A DNA stretch of 64,000 nucleotides, taken from positions 186,001-250,000 of the forward strand of contig JADFAE010000013.1 in the NCBI GenBank assembly GCA_015665415.1. The letters run 5' to 3'. This document shows positions 7,876-15,779 of the stretch, piece by piece (position 1 is the stretch's first letter; the number at the start of each line of letters is the position of its first letter). Position numbers and translations under genes: made by a program. Origin of the DNA: Roseobacter sp. (GTDB lineage: Bacteria; Pseudomonadota; Alphaproteobacteria; Rhodobacterales; Rhodobacteraceae). Under the pieces are notes generated by a model, which was not told the DNA's origin, ran no database searches, and saw only the letters and a program-made list of their open reading frames with translations.

Positions 7876-8997
7876 ATGGTATTATTGCGTTTTGCGGCCG
7901 CTATGAGCCTTTGCCTGGCCTTAGGCTGCACGGATCGCAGTTTTACCCCCGTCATGCCCGAAGCCCTGGATGTTGGCACCGCAAAGACCATCTTTGCCGC
8001 CACCAATCGGGCCGAACTGCCGGATGGCTCCTTTGGACCAGAGCGCAGCGCGGCCTACAACCTGCTGGAGCTGACAGTCTCAATCCCGCCCAATCACACG
8101 CCCGGAAATCTGGAATTCGGCTACGCCGAACCCGATCCCACAATACAATTCACCCTCGCCGGGCGGCACAAGTTTGACCAGCCCTCGGATTTTGACCTCC
8201 GCCTGCAAGAGGAGCTGAGCAAACTGGCCCCAACCGAGCGCGAGGTTACGGTCTTTGTACATGGATTCAATTCCACCCAGACTGAAACGGCCTTTCGCGC
8301 GGCACAACTGACCCATGACATCAAAACGCCCGGTGTCACGGTGATCTATTCCTGGCCCAGTCTCGGCAGCCCGCTGGGCTATGCCTATGATGGCGACAGT
8401 GTACTCTTTGCCCGCGACGGGTTGGAACAACTGCTCCGGCATCTGCAACAAGCCGGGGCACAGCGGATCGTGCTGGCGGCGCATTCCATGGGTTCGGCGC
8501 TCACGATGGAGACCCTGCGGCAGATCGAAATCAAATCCCCGAACTGGTCGCATCAGAACCTTGGCGGGGTCATCCTGATGTCGCCGGATCTGGATCTGGA
8601 CGTCTTTCGCAGCCAGATGAACCGCTTTGACAAGGTGCCGCAGCCCTTTGTGGTTTTTGTCTCCCGCAAGGACACCATACTCAACATCTCGCAGCGAATC
8701 CGGGGAACCCACAGCCGGGAGCGTCTTGGCAATCTGGCCTCCGTGGATGCGATTTCAGACCTGCCAATCGAGATCTTCGACACCACTGCCTTTTCCGATG
8801 ATGCTGCCTCCGGGCATTTTGTCACCGCAACCTCACCCGCCCTGCTGTCCTTGCTGAACCGGGCCCCCGCAACCAGAAATGCCTTTGAGCGCAGACGTGG
8901 CCCTGTCGACATCGCCGAGGTTCTGCCTGGTCAGGTGCTGCAACAGGAACTGGTCAATCAGGTCTCCCTGGTGACCTTTGCTGGCGGAAACCGGTAA
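7876..8997 (+). CDS. Alpha/beta-hydrolase (DUF900-type) probable lipoprotein
   Basis: A 373-residue protein with a hydrophobic N-terminus ending LCLALGC, a probable lipobox with Cys18 as lipidation site. The hydrolase core shows VTVFVHGFNSTQTETAFR (oxyanion strand), VIYSWPSLGSPLGYAYD and the nucleophile elbow AAHSMGS; a late acid (SPDLDLDVF) and GHFVTA may complete the triad. This order is typical of DUF900 esterase-like proteins found in the envelopes of alphaproteobacteria, whose substrate is not known. ATG 7876 is preferred because AGAGG lies 6 bases upstream. It is monocistronic after the hslU terminator and nearly touches the convergent smr gene (13 bp). Confidence 0.82.
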   Translation: MVLLRFAAAMSLCLALGCTDRSFTPVMPEALDVGTAKTIFAATNRAELPDGSFGPERSAAYNLLELTVSIPPNHTPGNLEFGYAEPDPTIQFTLAGRHKFDQPSDFDLRLQEELSKLAPTEREVTVFVHGFNSTQTETAFRAAQLTHDIKTPGVTVIYSWPSLGSPLGYAYDGDSVLFARDGLEQLLRHLQQAGAQRIVLAAHSMGSALTMETLRQIEIKSPNWSHQNLGGVILMSPDLDLDVFRSQMNRFDKVPQPFVVFVSRKDTILNISQRIRGTHSRERLGNLASVDAISDLPIEIFDTTAFSDDAASGHFVTATSPALLSLLNRAPATRNAFERRRGPVDIAEVLPGQVLQQELVNQVSLVTFAGGNR

Positions 8998-9010
8998 TAC
9001 AGGCGCGATC

Positions 9011-9610
9011 TTAGCGGTTGCGCCGCAGATAGACATAATAGGCACCCGCCCCACCATGGGTGACATGGGCCTGGGTGACCTGCAGAACCGCCTGCGCCAG
9101 CGGGGGCAGCGCCAGCCATTGTGGCACATGATGGCGCAGCACCCCACGGGGCACCGGGATCGGCCCCGGCTCGTCACGGTCCTTGCCTTTGCCTGTCACC
9201 ACCAGAACCAATCGCTTGCCCGAGGCCTGCGCCGTCAGAATGAACCGGGTGAGTGCCGGATGGGCGCTGTCCACCCGCATGCCATGCAGATCCAGTTTGC
9301 CATCGGGTTTCAGCTTACCTCGTTTCATGCGACGAAAGGCCTTTTCATCCATCTGCAGCGGGCTGCCTGCCAGCGCCTTGGCGGGCGTTGGCTTCAGATC
9401 ATGACGGGCGGGTTTGGATTTGGCCCGGCTGCCCAGCTCAAAAACCTCCAGCAGGTTTTCGCTGCGCGCCTGGGGTGTCTTCATCGGCTTGGGTTTGGGC
9501 AAGGGCAGGGCAGGCGGATGCGAATGGCTGCCCGGATGCAGCCGCTCGGCATGCTCCACCACCTGATGCCAAAGATCGACCTCTTCAGAGGTAAGTTTGC
9601 GCCTGCTCAT
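9011..9610 (-). CDS. Smr domain protein (MutS2 C-terminal-like)
   Basis: A 199-residue cytoplasmic protein. The N-terminal half is proline- and lysine-rich and probably disordered. The C-terminal half is an Smr domain with the LDLHGMRVDSAHPALTRF signature, then LVLVVTGKGKDRDEPG and THGGAGAYYVYLRR. Smr domains can cut nucleic acids or act in ribosome rescue; this short stand-alone form has no MutS ATPase. Its ATG shares one base with the mltA stop (TGATG), so it is the last gene of a three-gene operon Tim44-like/mltA/smr that is conserved near the origin in alphaproteobacteria. Confidence 0.9.
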   Translation of the reverse strand: MSRRKLTSEEVDLWHQVVEHAERLHPGSHSHPPALPLPKPKPMKTPQARSENLLEVFELGSRAKSKPARHDLKPTPAKALAGSPLQMDEKAFRRMKRGKLKPDGKLDLHGMRVDSAHPALTRFILTAQASGKRLVLVVTGKGKDRDEPGPIPVPRGVLRHHVPQWLALPPLAQAVLQVTQAHVTHGGAGAYYVYLRRNR

Positions 9611-10674
9611 CAGAATTCGTCCGGCAAAAGCGCAAAAGCGCGTTGAATGGGCAGCAGCACCACCATGCGCCCCGGATCCCGCAACCGGCCCGCCGCCTGG
9701 CCGGCCTCGTCGCCGGTGCCATAAAACACATCTGCTCGCTGCGCGCCCTTGATAGCGGAGCCGGTGTCCTGTGCAATCATCAAACGGCGCATCTTGGTCT
9801 CGCCGTCCTTCTCCATCCAGACCGGCGCCCCAAGCGGCGTAAATTTGGGATCAACCGCCAAAGAGCGCAGGGTGGTGACGGACCGGTTCATCGCCCCAAG
9901 TGGCCCCTTTGACGGGCGGATTTTACGGATTTCGCGAAAGAATACATAGGAAGGATTGTGCAACAGTAGCTCGTGCCCATCGACCGGATTGCGTCGCACC
10001 CAGGATTTGATCACCTGAGCGCTGACCTGATGCGCATTGTAGATGCCACGGCGCACCATTTCGGTACCGATCGAGCGATAGGGATGCCCATTGGCACCGC
10101 CATATCCCACCCGTACCGATCCGCCCCCGTTCAGACGAATGCGGCCAGATCCTTGAATTTGCAGAAAGAACAGCTCCACCGGATCATCTACCCAGGCAAT
10201 CTCGAGCCCCCGTCCCTGCATCACGTCACTGTTCAGGATTGCCCTGCGGGGCAGCCAGGGAGAGCTGCGCTTGGCCTCGGGTGGCATCTTGTACACCGGA
10301 TAACGATAACGAGAGGAGCGGTAACGCGACCCGTCCAGTTCCGGTTCGAAATAGCCTGTGAACAATGCAGGGGTGCCATCTTCGATCATGACCGGGCGAA
10401 AAAACAGTTCAAAGAAACTGCGTGCACCGGCGGCTCCCCCGGCCTGAACCTGGGACTGCGCCACGGCGCAGAGGTTCTGCCAATCCTGATCCTTCAGATC
10501 CATGCAGGTCTCAAGAAACACCTTGAGAGCGGCGGCATGATTGTCTTGCTCCCAGCCGTCAAGCTGGGAGAAGTCCAACATCTTGTAGGTCGTCTCGGCC
10601 CCAGCATCAGAGGCAGTCATGGCAGCCCCCGCTAGTGCCGCTGCCCGGAAAACATCCCGGAGCGTTGAAATCAT
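9610..10674 (-). CDS. mltA: Membrane-bound lytic murein transglycosylase A
   Basis: Cleaves the glycan strands of peptidoglycan with formation of anhydromuramic ends. The 354-residue protein has an N-terminal export signal (DVFRAAALAGAAMTASDAGA). The MltA domain shows FTGYFEPELDGS, then EIAWVDDPVELFFLQIQGSG and RVGYGGANGHPYRSIG. The C-terminal 3D domain contains APVWMEKDG and MIAQDTGSAIKGAQRADVFYG, where the conserved aspartates lie. No lipobox is evident, unlike E. coli MltA. It overlaps the upstream Tim44-like gene by 4 bp and smr by 1 bp. Confidence 0.95.
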   Translation of the reverse strand: MISTLRDVFRAAALAGAAMTASDAGAETTYKMLDFSQLDGWEQDNHAAALKVFLETCMDLKDQDWQNLCAVAQSQVQAGGAAGARSFFELFFRPVMIEDGTPALFTGYFEPELDGSRYRSSRYRYPVYKMPPEAKRSSPWLPRRAILNSDVMQGRGLEIAWVDDPVELFFLQIQGSGRIRLNGGGSVRVGYGGANGHPYRSIGTEMVRRGIYNAHQVSAQVIKSWVRRNPVDGHELLLHNPSYVFFREIRKIRPSKGPLGAMNRSVTTLRSLAVDPKFTPLGAPVWMEKDGETKMRRLMIAQDTGSAIKGAQRADVFYGTGDEAGQAAGRLRDPGRMVVLLPIQRAFALLPDEF

Positions 10675-11327
10675 CCGTCCGTGGCCACCAGCTGCCAGTT
10701 GGGATCATCCGCGCCCATGTTGCGGGCAAAGACCCAGGTATCCTTTTGACGTTTGACCGCCTTGGGATCACCTTCGACAATCTCGCCCTCGCGATCACGC
10801 ACAACCGATGTCAGCTCAGCGACAAAGCGCATGGTGATTTCCGCCAAACGGGTGCTTTCGTCAAAACTGGCATTGATCAGCGCAGTTTCACGCACGCCAA
10901 TGAATTCTGCCGCGATGGTCAAGCCCTGATCTTCGCGCTGCGCCACCGCTTCGACAAAGCTGTCAAAGACATCTTCCGCCAAAAAGCCCTGCAGTGAGTC
11001 CAGCTCACCTTTTTCGAAGCCCATCAGGATCATCTCATAGGCACCGCGAGCGCCCTGGACAAATTCGCCTACCTGGAACGAGGGCTCGACCCGCTTCATC
11101 GCCGCAAGCGCCGTGGCCTGCGCCGAACCGTCTTCGACATAATCCGTGATATCGAGGTCGGGCCCACCTTCGATCACCTCAAGATCAGGGCGATTGCTGC
11201 GCTTTTGCGAGGGCGCGACCGGCGGCTTTTCAAAGCCCTCGCGCGTGCCCAGAACGCTTTTCAAACGCAGGATCAAAAACACCGCAATACCGGCTAGAAC
11301 CAAAAGACTAATCAAAGGCGACTCCAT
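10671..11327 (-). CDS. Tim44/TimA-like inner membrane protein
   Basis: A 218-residue protein with an N-terminal membrane anchor (SPLISLLVLAGIAVFLILRL), a charged linker, and a C-terminal Tim44-like domain (GARGAYEMILMGFEKGELDS, later ITMRFVAELTSVVRD and KDTWVFARNM). Bacterial homologues are related to mitochondrial Tim44; a TimA protein in alphaproteobacteria has been discussed as a relative of the import motor, but no substrate is known. It is the first gene of the operon with mltA and smr and is divergent from fxsA, with a 116-bp gap that must hold both promoters. Confidence 0.85.
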   Translation of the reverse strand: MESPLISLLVLAGIAVFLILRLKSVLGTREGFEKPPVAPSQKRSNRPDLEVIEGGPDLDITDYVEDGSAQATALAAMKRVEPSFQVGEFVQGARGAYEMILMGFEKGELDSLQGFLAEDVFDSFVEAVAQREDQGLTIAAEFIGVRETALINASFDESTRLAEITMRFVAELTSVVRDREGEIVEGDPKAVKRQKDTWVFARNMGADDPNWQLVATDG

Positions 11328-11443
11328 AAGAACCTCTCGTTGGATATTCCTTGCCCGGTTTGAAACCTGGGCCTTCTGTCCTTATGTAGGGGCTCAAGGG
11401 TGGCAAGTCTACCGTACAGCCTGTGATCAAGGAAAACCGCCAA

Positions 11444-11956
11444 ATGTATCTTTTTCTCGCCTTTTTGATGGTGCCTCTTATTGAAATTGGCCTGTTCATC
11501 CAGGTTGGCGGTGCCATTGGGCTGTGGCCCACGCTAGCCATCGTGGTTCTGACTGCGATTCTTGGCACTTCGCTGGTGCGCTCGCAGGGGCGGCTGGCGC
11601 TGGGGCAGATGCGCAATTCCTTTCAAACGCTGTCAGATCCGGCGGAACCGCTGGCCCATGGCGCGATGATCCTCTTTGCCGGCGCGCTGCTGCTCACGCC
11701 TGGCTTTTTCACCGATGCGCTCGGCTTTGCCTTGCTGATGCCGCCGGTGCGGATGGCGGTCTACCGCTACATCAGCAAGCGGATCACCGTGTCCCAATTT
11801 CAGATGGGACCCGGATCGGCGCAGGGACGTCACTCCCCAGGTGGGCCAGCAAACCATCAGCCGAACAACAGTGATATCATCGATGGAGACTTTGAAGAAG
11901 TTGCCCCCAAACGGCCTGGCAGCAAGCCCTCGGGTTGGGTTGAAGGACCGAAATAA
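11444..11956 (+). CDS. fxsA: FxsA family membrane protein
   Basis: A 170-residue inner membrane protein. The four hydrophobic helices include YLFLAFLMVPLIEIGLFIQV, the second starting GLWPTLAIVVLTAILGTSLV and the family motif LLLTPGFFTDALGFALLMPP; the C-terminal third is polar and probably cytoplasmic. In E. coli FxsA relieves F-plasmid exclusion of phage T7, but its normal function is unknown. GTG 11423 would add seven residues; ATG 11444 starts directly at the first helix and is preferred. It is divergent from the Tim44-like gene and followed by secB, the usual order here. Confidence 0.88.
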   Translation: MYLFLAFLMVPLIEIGLFIQVGGAIGLWPTLAIVVLTAILGTSLVRSQGRLALGQMRNSFQTLSDPAEPLAHGAMILFAGALLLTPGFFTDALGFALLMPPVRMAVYRYISKRITVSQFQMGPGSAQGRHSPGGPANHQPNNSDIIDGDFEEVAPKRPGSKPSGWVEGPK

Positions 11957-12048
11957 GCACCATCTCTGCAAGCCATACCCGTAACCGTTGAGATACCGGA
12001 ACCAAGCTGTTAAGCACGGGGCAAATCTATTTCTTGAGGAGTATCGCA

Positions 12049-12534
12049 ATGGCCGAAAACGGCGCAAGCGAGGGCGCACAACAGCCCCAGGTTCAAATGA
12101 ACATCATTGGTCAATACATCCGTGACATGTCGTTTGAAAACGTCATGGCACAAAAGGGTGCCGGTGGCGAAGTTCAGCCCGACGTCAATGTCGCGGTCAA
12201 TCTGGATGCCAAGAAACGCTCGACTGAAAACCAGTACGAAGTGATGACCAAGCTGAACATCGAGTCCAAAAACAAAGAGGGCGGCGACGTTCTGTTTGTT
12301 CTGGAACTGGAATATGTTGGTGTCTTCAATATCGCTGGCGTGCCCGAAGATCAGCTGCACCCTTTCCTGCTGATCGAATGCCCTCGCATGACCTTCCCCT
12401 TCCTGCGTCGCATCGTATCGGACGTGACCCGCGACGGCGGTTTCCCACCGCTGAACCTCGACAATATCGATTTCGTCGCGATCTACCGCAACGAGCTGGC
12501 CCGCCGTCAAGCCGAAGCCGCGCCACAGCAATAA
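12049..12534 (+). CDS. secB: Protein-export chaperone SecB
   Basis: A 161-residue chaperone that holds preproteins unfolded and delivers them to SecA. Family landmarks are QYIRDMSFENV, YEVMTKLNIESKNK, VFNIAGVPEDQLHPFLLIEC and LRRIVSDVTRDGGFPPLNLD, the last containing the SecA-contacting region. ATG 12049 has GAGGAG 8 bases upstream; the in-frame ATG at 12034 is rejected. A textbook terminator follows. It is monocistronic and convergent with dnaQ. Confidence 0.96.
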   Translation: MAENGASEGAQQPQVQMNIIGQYIRDMSFENVMAQKGAGGEVQPDVNVAVNLDAKKRSTENQYEVMTKLNIESKNKEGGDVLFVLELEYVGVFNIAGVPEDQLHPFLLIECPRMTFPFLRRIVSDVTRDGGFPPLNLDNIDFVAIYRNELARRQAEAAPQQ

Positions 12535-12555
12535 GCTACCCCAGCACCCGAATTG

Positions 12556-12588
12556 AAAAAGCCGCTGAGAATGATCAGCGGCTTTTTT
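12556..12588. terminator. Bidirectional terminator between secB and dnaQ
   Basis: AAAAAGCCGCTGA / TCAGCGGCTTTTTT forms a stem flanked by A- and T-runs with a short loop GAATGA. It can end transcription from both converging genes. Confidence 0.92.
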
Positions 12589-12621
12589 ATTGACCAGATG
12601 ATGCAGATGGTATGCGCCCGC

Positions 12622-13356
12622 TCACCCGGTTTTCTGATTCCACAGGGCTGCTTCGCCCATTTTGGCCACAAAGGCCTCATGGGCTTCTTGTTCCTGATCC
12701 GTAATCCGCGCGGGCAGGGGGGTTGCCCTTTGGGATGGCCGCCAATCCTCCTGGATCTGCCCCGCACCGCCGCCACTGGAAGAGGTTGAAAGACCAAAAT
12801 CCGGCTGTCGGCCACCAATCAGCTCCAGATAGACCTCAGCCAGAATTTCGGAATCGAGCAAAGCCCCGTGCAGGGTCCGGTTGCTGTTGTCGATGCCAAA
12901 GCGACGGCACAGCGCATCCAACGTAGCCGGCGATCCGGGAAAGCGCTTGCGCGCAATCGCCAGGGTATCCAGGGCCTGCTCCATCGGCAGTTTTGGCAGC
13001 CCCATCCAGTCCAGCTCAGCATTCAGAAACTTCATGTCAAAGCTGGCGTTGTGGATCACCATTTTGGAATCGCCAACAAAATCAAGAAAGCTTTGGCCTA
13101 CCTTGGCAAAAACCGGCTTATCCCGCAGCAGGACCTGACCCTTTTCAGGCTTTTGTGGCGGCTCCAGCAGGTCGGGGCCAATACCGTGCACGCCAAAAGC
13201 CTCTTGTGGCATGCTGCGTTCCGGGTTGATGTATTCGTGATAGGTCTTGCCGGTGGGCATATGGTTGAACAGCTCCACCGCACCAATTTCCACGATGCGA
13301 TCGCCGGAAAACGGATCAAAGCCGGTGGTCTCGGTATCGAGAACAATCTCACGCAT
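12622..13356 (-). CDS. dnaQ: DNA polymerase III subunit epsilon (proofreading exonuclease)
   Basis: 3'-5' exonuclease of the replicative polymerase. Exo I is VLDTETTGFDP with Asp7 and Glu9; Exo II is VIHNASFDMKFLN; Exo III is the late segment HGALLDSEILAEVY, carrying the catalytic His and Asp. At 244 residues it includes a C-terminal tail (from about 190) that binds the alpha subunit. It is the last gene of the maf-aroE-coaE-dnaQ operon and overlaps coaE by 8 bp. The operon is transcribed away from the candidate origin. Confidence 0.96.
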   Translation of the reverse strand: MREIVLDTETTGFDPFSGDRIVEIGAVELFNHMPTGKTYHEYINPERSMPQEAFGVHGIGPDLLEPPQKPEKGQVLLRDKPVFAKVGQSFLDFVGDSKMVIHNASFDMKFLNAELDWMGLPKLPMEQALDTLAIARKRFPGSPATLDALCRRFGIDNSNRTLHGALLDSEILAEVYLELIGGRQPDFGLSTSSSGGGAGQIQEDWRPSQRATPLPARITDQEQEAHEAFVAKMGEAALWNQKTG

Positions 13357-13942
13357 GTCTCAGGGTCTTTCTGATCTGGTTGAGCACAGATTGCACCTGC
13401 GCCGCCGCATGTTCGGGCGTATCTGTTTCAATCTCAAAATCGGCCCGGGCGCGTTTTTCGTCAATGGGCATCTGTTTGGCCAGGATTTGTGCAAACTGCG
13501 CCTCGCTCATTGTACCGCGCTCTAGCACGCGCGCGCGCTGGGTCACGGCATCGACCCAGACACAAGCAATGCCGTCCATCGCCGCATCGCCACCGGTTTC
13601 AAACAGCAGCGGGATATCAAAGACAAGGATATCGCTGGTGGCATTCTGTCGAAAAATCTTGCGATCCTCGGCCAGCAACGGATGCACAATGGCTTCGATC
13701 TGAGCGAACTTCGAAGGGTCCGCCATCAGGATCTGTTTTAGCATCTGGCGATCGACGGACCCGTCGATGATGGCCCCCGGAAAGGCCTCTTGCATGGGGC
13801 CCACCGCAGCGCCGCCCGGGGCATAAAGTCGATGCACCGCCGCATCCGCATCCCAGACCTCGCAACCGCCTTCGGCAAAGAGTTTCGCGGTGGTGCTTTT
13901 GCCCATCCCGATAGAGCCGGTCAGCCCAAGCAGGTATGTCAT
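13349..13942 (-). CDS. coaE: Dephospho-CoA kinase
   Basis: Last step of coenzyme A synthesis, phosphorylating the ribose 3'-OH of dephospho-CoA with ATP. The P-loop is GLTGSIGMGKST at about 6-17, followed by EVWDADAAVHRLYAPGGAA and VFDIPLLFETG, both standard for CoaE. It is 197 residues, a normal length. It overlaps aroE by 4 bp and dnaQ by 8 bp, so the operon is translationally coupled throughout. Confidence 0.96.
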   Translation of the reverse strand: MTYLLGLTGSIGMGKSTTAKLFAEGGCEVWDADAAVHRLYAPGGAAVGPMQEAFPGAIIDGSVDRQMLKQILMADPSKFAQIEAIVHPLLAEDRKIFRQNATSDILVFDIPLLFETGGDAAMDGIACVWVDAVTQRARVLERGTMSEAQFAQILAKQMPIDEKRARADFEIETDTPEHAAAQVQSVLNQIRKTLRHA

Positions 13943-14772
13943 CTCAGCGCTGCCGCACGTGTGGCCACATCCACATTGGGGCGTTGACCAAACCAGCGTT
14001 CAAAACCCGGCACTGCCTGATGCAGCAACATGCCCAGACCATCCACCACGGTACAGCCAACTTCTTCGGCAGTTTGCAGCAACTCGGTCTTGAGGGGGGT
14101 ATAGATCAGATCCGTGACCACCTGATCCGGGCTGAGCCCGTCCAGCGGTACCCGCAGACGCGGTTTTCCCACCATGCCCAGGCTTGTTGTGTTCACCACC
14201 AGTTTGGCCTCTTCAATGATATTGCCGGCCAGAACCCAATCAACAACCTTGATACGTTTGCCAAATTCCTTTTGTAGCTGTTCTGCCCGCTCACGGGTCC
14301 GGTTGGTCAGCAGGATCTCTGGCGTGCCGGCCTCGATCAAAGAGGCTACAACGGCGCGACAGGCCCCACCCGCACCCAGAACCGCAGCTGACCCGCTGGT
14401 CGGATCCCAATCCGGTGCGCCCTGATGTAGATTGGTAATAAACCCGTAACCATCTGTATTATCAGCAAGAATACTGCCATCTTCGCGAAATATCAGCGTG
14501 TTGGCGGCCCCCATCAGCTTGGCGCGATCCGTCACCTTATCAGCGATTTTCATCACTGCTTCTTTGTGCGGGATTGTCACATTGGCCCCAACAAACCCGG
14601 CCTGGGGCAGGGTGCGAATTACCGTCTCTAGGTCCCCCGGCTCCACGTGCATCGGCACATAATGGCCTGCAATCCCATGGGCCGTCAGCCAGTGGCGTTG
14701 CAGCTGCGGTGATTTGGAATGCGCCACAGGACAGCCAATCACGCCAGCCAAAGGAATTTTTTTGTCACTCAT
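13939..14772 (-). CDS. aroE: Shikimate dehydrogenase
   Basis: NADPH-dependent reduction of 3-dehydroshikimate in aromatic amino acid synthesis. The N-terminus AGVIGCPVAHSKSPQLQRHW binds shikimate; NVTIPHKEAVM holds the catalytic lysine. AVLGAGGACRAVVASL is the nucleotide-binding loop followed by LTNRTRERAEQL, whose NRT-R marks NADPH preference. DGLGMLLHQA near the C-terminus completes the signature. It is 277 residues long and overlaps maf and coaE by 4 bp each. Confidence 0.96.
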   Translation of the reverse strand: MSDKKIPLAGVIGCPVAHSKSPQLQRHWLTAHGIAGHYVPMHVEPGDLETVIRTLPQAGFVGANVTIPHKEAVMKIADKVTDRAKLMGAANTLIFREDGSILADNTDGYGFITNLHQGAPDWDPTSGSAAVLGAGGACRAVVASLIEAGTPEILLTNRTRERAEQLQKEFGKRIKVVDWVLAGNIIEEAKLVVNTTSLGMVGKPRLRVPLDGLSPDQVVTDLIYTPLKTELLQTAEEVGCTVVDGLGMLLHQAVPGFERWFGQRPNVDVATRAAALR

Positions 14773-15368
14773 TGATCGATGACTCCCTGTAAGCCCAGGT
14801 AGTTGAGCAGCTCCACCAGAGGTAGACCCAAAACATTAAAGTAACTACCGTCTATGTTCGAAAACAAGCGCACACCTTCCTCTTCGAGCTTATAGGCCCC
14901 CACGGCATCTTGGATGCTGGGCCAGTTCCGCTCTACATAAGACGTCAGATACTGGTCAGAGCAATCATGCATCCGCAACCGGACTTGGCCAACATGACGC
15001 CAGATCGGTTCTGCATCGCGATAAATTACCGCTGCCGACAACAACATATGGCGCTTGCCCCGCATATCGCTAAGCTGTGCCAATGCCTCTTCGGGGGATT
15101 TTGGCTTGGACAGCAACTGCCCTTCGAAATCGAGCACCTGATCACAGCCAAGAACCAGCACTCCAGGATGTTTTGCGCTCACTTTGCGGGCCTTTGCTTC
15201 GGCCAGAGCATCGGCGATGTCGCGCGGACTGGCCTTTTCGGCCAAAAGCGCAGCCTTGATCGCCTCTTCATCTACACGGGCGACCAAAGCCTCAAACGGC
15301 ACCCCGGCCTGACGCAGAAGCTGCGCCCGGATTTCAGAACCGGAAGCCAACAGGATGTGGGCAGACAT
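14769..15368 (-). CDS. maf: Maf-family nucleoside triphosphate pyrophosphatase
   Basis: Hydrolyses non-canonical or modified nucleoside triphosphates to monophosphates. Signature segments are ILLASGSEIRAQLLRQAGV, the Glu-rich ARVDEEAIKAALL, VLGCDQVLDFEGQ and DAVGAYKLEEEGVRLFSNID. At 199 residues it is typical. It is the first gene of the maf-aroE-coaE-dnaQ operon and borders the candidate replication origin, which must therefore also contain the operon's promoter. Confidence 0.93.
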   Translation of the reverse strand: MSAHILLASGSEIRAQLLRQAGVPFEALVARVDEEAIKAALLAEKASPRDIADALAEAKARKVSAKHPGVLVLGCDQVLDFEGQLLSKPKSPEEALAQLSDMRGKRHMLLSAAVIYRDAEPIWRHVGQVRLRMHDCSDQYLTSYVERNWPSIQDAVGAYKLEEEGVRLFSNIDGSYFNVLGLPLVELLNYLGLQGVIDQ

Positions 15369-15494
15369 GTGGAAAACCCCATGGAAAAGATGCGCAAGTT
15401 TCTAGGATGGTTTGTATGGTTTTCCCCCGTTTTGGCAAGTGCACAGGAGATCGGCAAATTCCACCGATCTACTCTCTGATTCCTCCTCGGGGGA

Positions 15495-15503
15495 TTGGGA
15501 TAA
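15495..15503 (-). promoter_or_regulatory. DnaA-box-like sequence 1
   Basis: TTATCCCAA on the minus strand differs from TTATCCACA at two positions. It is the weakest of the four in this intergenic region. Confidence 0.45.
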
Positions 15504-15548
15504 CTTTGAAAACCGGGATATCTCGGATCTCCACGATTCCTCCAGCAG

Positions 15549-15557
15549 TTATCCCCA
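15549..15557 (+). promoter_or_regulatory. DnaA-box-like sequence 2
   Basis: TTATCCCCA has one mismatch to TTATCCACA. It lies 12 bp from the CtrA box, so DnaA and CtrA could compete here. Confidence 0.6.
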
Positions 15558-15569
15558 TAGTAATCTCCG

Positions 15570-15584
15570 TTAACAAAACCTTAA
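15570..15584 (+). promoter_or_regulatory. CtrA binding site in the candidate origin
   Basis: TTAACAAAACCTTAA is an exact TTAA-N7-TTAA, the full CtrA consensus. In Caulobacter, CtrA sites in the origin repress initiation. A further half-site TTAA follows at 15606-15609. Confidence 0.65.
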
Positions 15585-15657
15585 TTTCCCTTATTTCCAA
15601 GGGCGTTAACTAAAGTGTCACCAATGTGGCACCCGTAAGGCTGGTTGTTATCTCTGC

Positions 15658-15666
15658 TGGGGATAA
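15658..15666 (-). promoter_or_regulatory. DnaA-box-like sequence 3
   Basis: TTATCCCCA on the minus strand, identical to box 2 and in opposite orientation, with one mismatch to the consensus. Confidence 0.6.
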
Positions 15667-15683
15667 GGCAGTGAGGGACTCAA

Positions 15684-15692
15684 TTATCCACC
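15684..15692 (+). promoter_or_regulatory. DnaA-box-like sequence 4
   Basis: TTATCCACC has a single mismatch at the last base. It is the box nearest the AT-rich block. Confidence 0.6.
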
Positions 15693-15709
15693 AAAAACCA
15701 TAGGCCCTA

Positions 15710-15750
15710 CAAAAACATCATCCTTTAAATCTTTCTTTATTATTATAAGG
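15710..15750. other. AT-rich candidate duplex-unwinding element
   Basis: About 40 bp, roughly three-quarters A+T, with the stretches CTTTAAATCTTTC and TTTATTATTATAA, in an otherwise GC-rich region and next to DnaA-box 4. It also lies 30-70 bp before hemJ, so part of it may serve as the hemJ promoter. Confidence 0.5.
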
Positions 15751-15779
15751 GTGGCCCATCAGAGCGGAGAGACAGACCC

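Larger units (their letters stand above)
15369..15779. other. oriC: Candidate chromosomal replication origin (oriC)
   Basis: A 411-bp gene-free stretch between divergently transcribed maf (minus) and hemJ (plus). It holds four DnaA-box-like 9-mers in both orientations (15495-15503, 15549-15557, 15658-15666, 15684-15692), an AT-rich block at 15710-15750, a perfect CtrA full site at 15570-15584, and three GANTC sites (15478-15482, 15535-15539, 15677-15681) that CcrM would methylate. The flanking order (maf-aroE-coaE-dnaQ on one side; hemJ-rho-mnmE-mnmG-rsmG-parAB on the other) is the one around alphaproteobacterial origins. Genes on both sides run away from it. GC-skew analysis is needed for proof. 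Confidence 0.75.
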
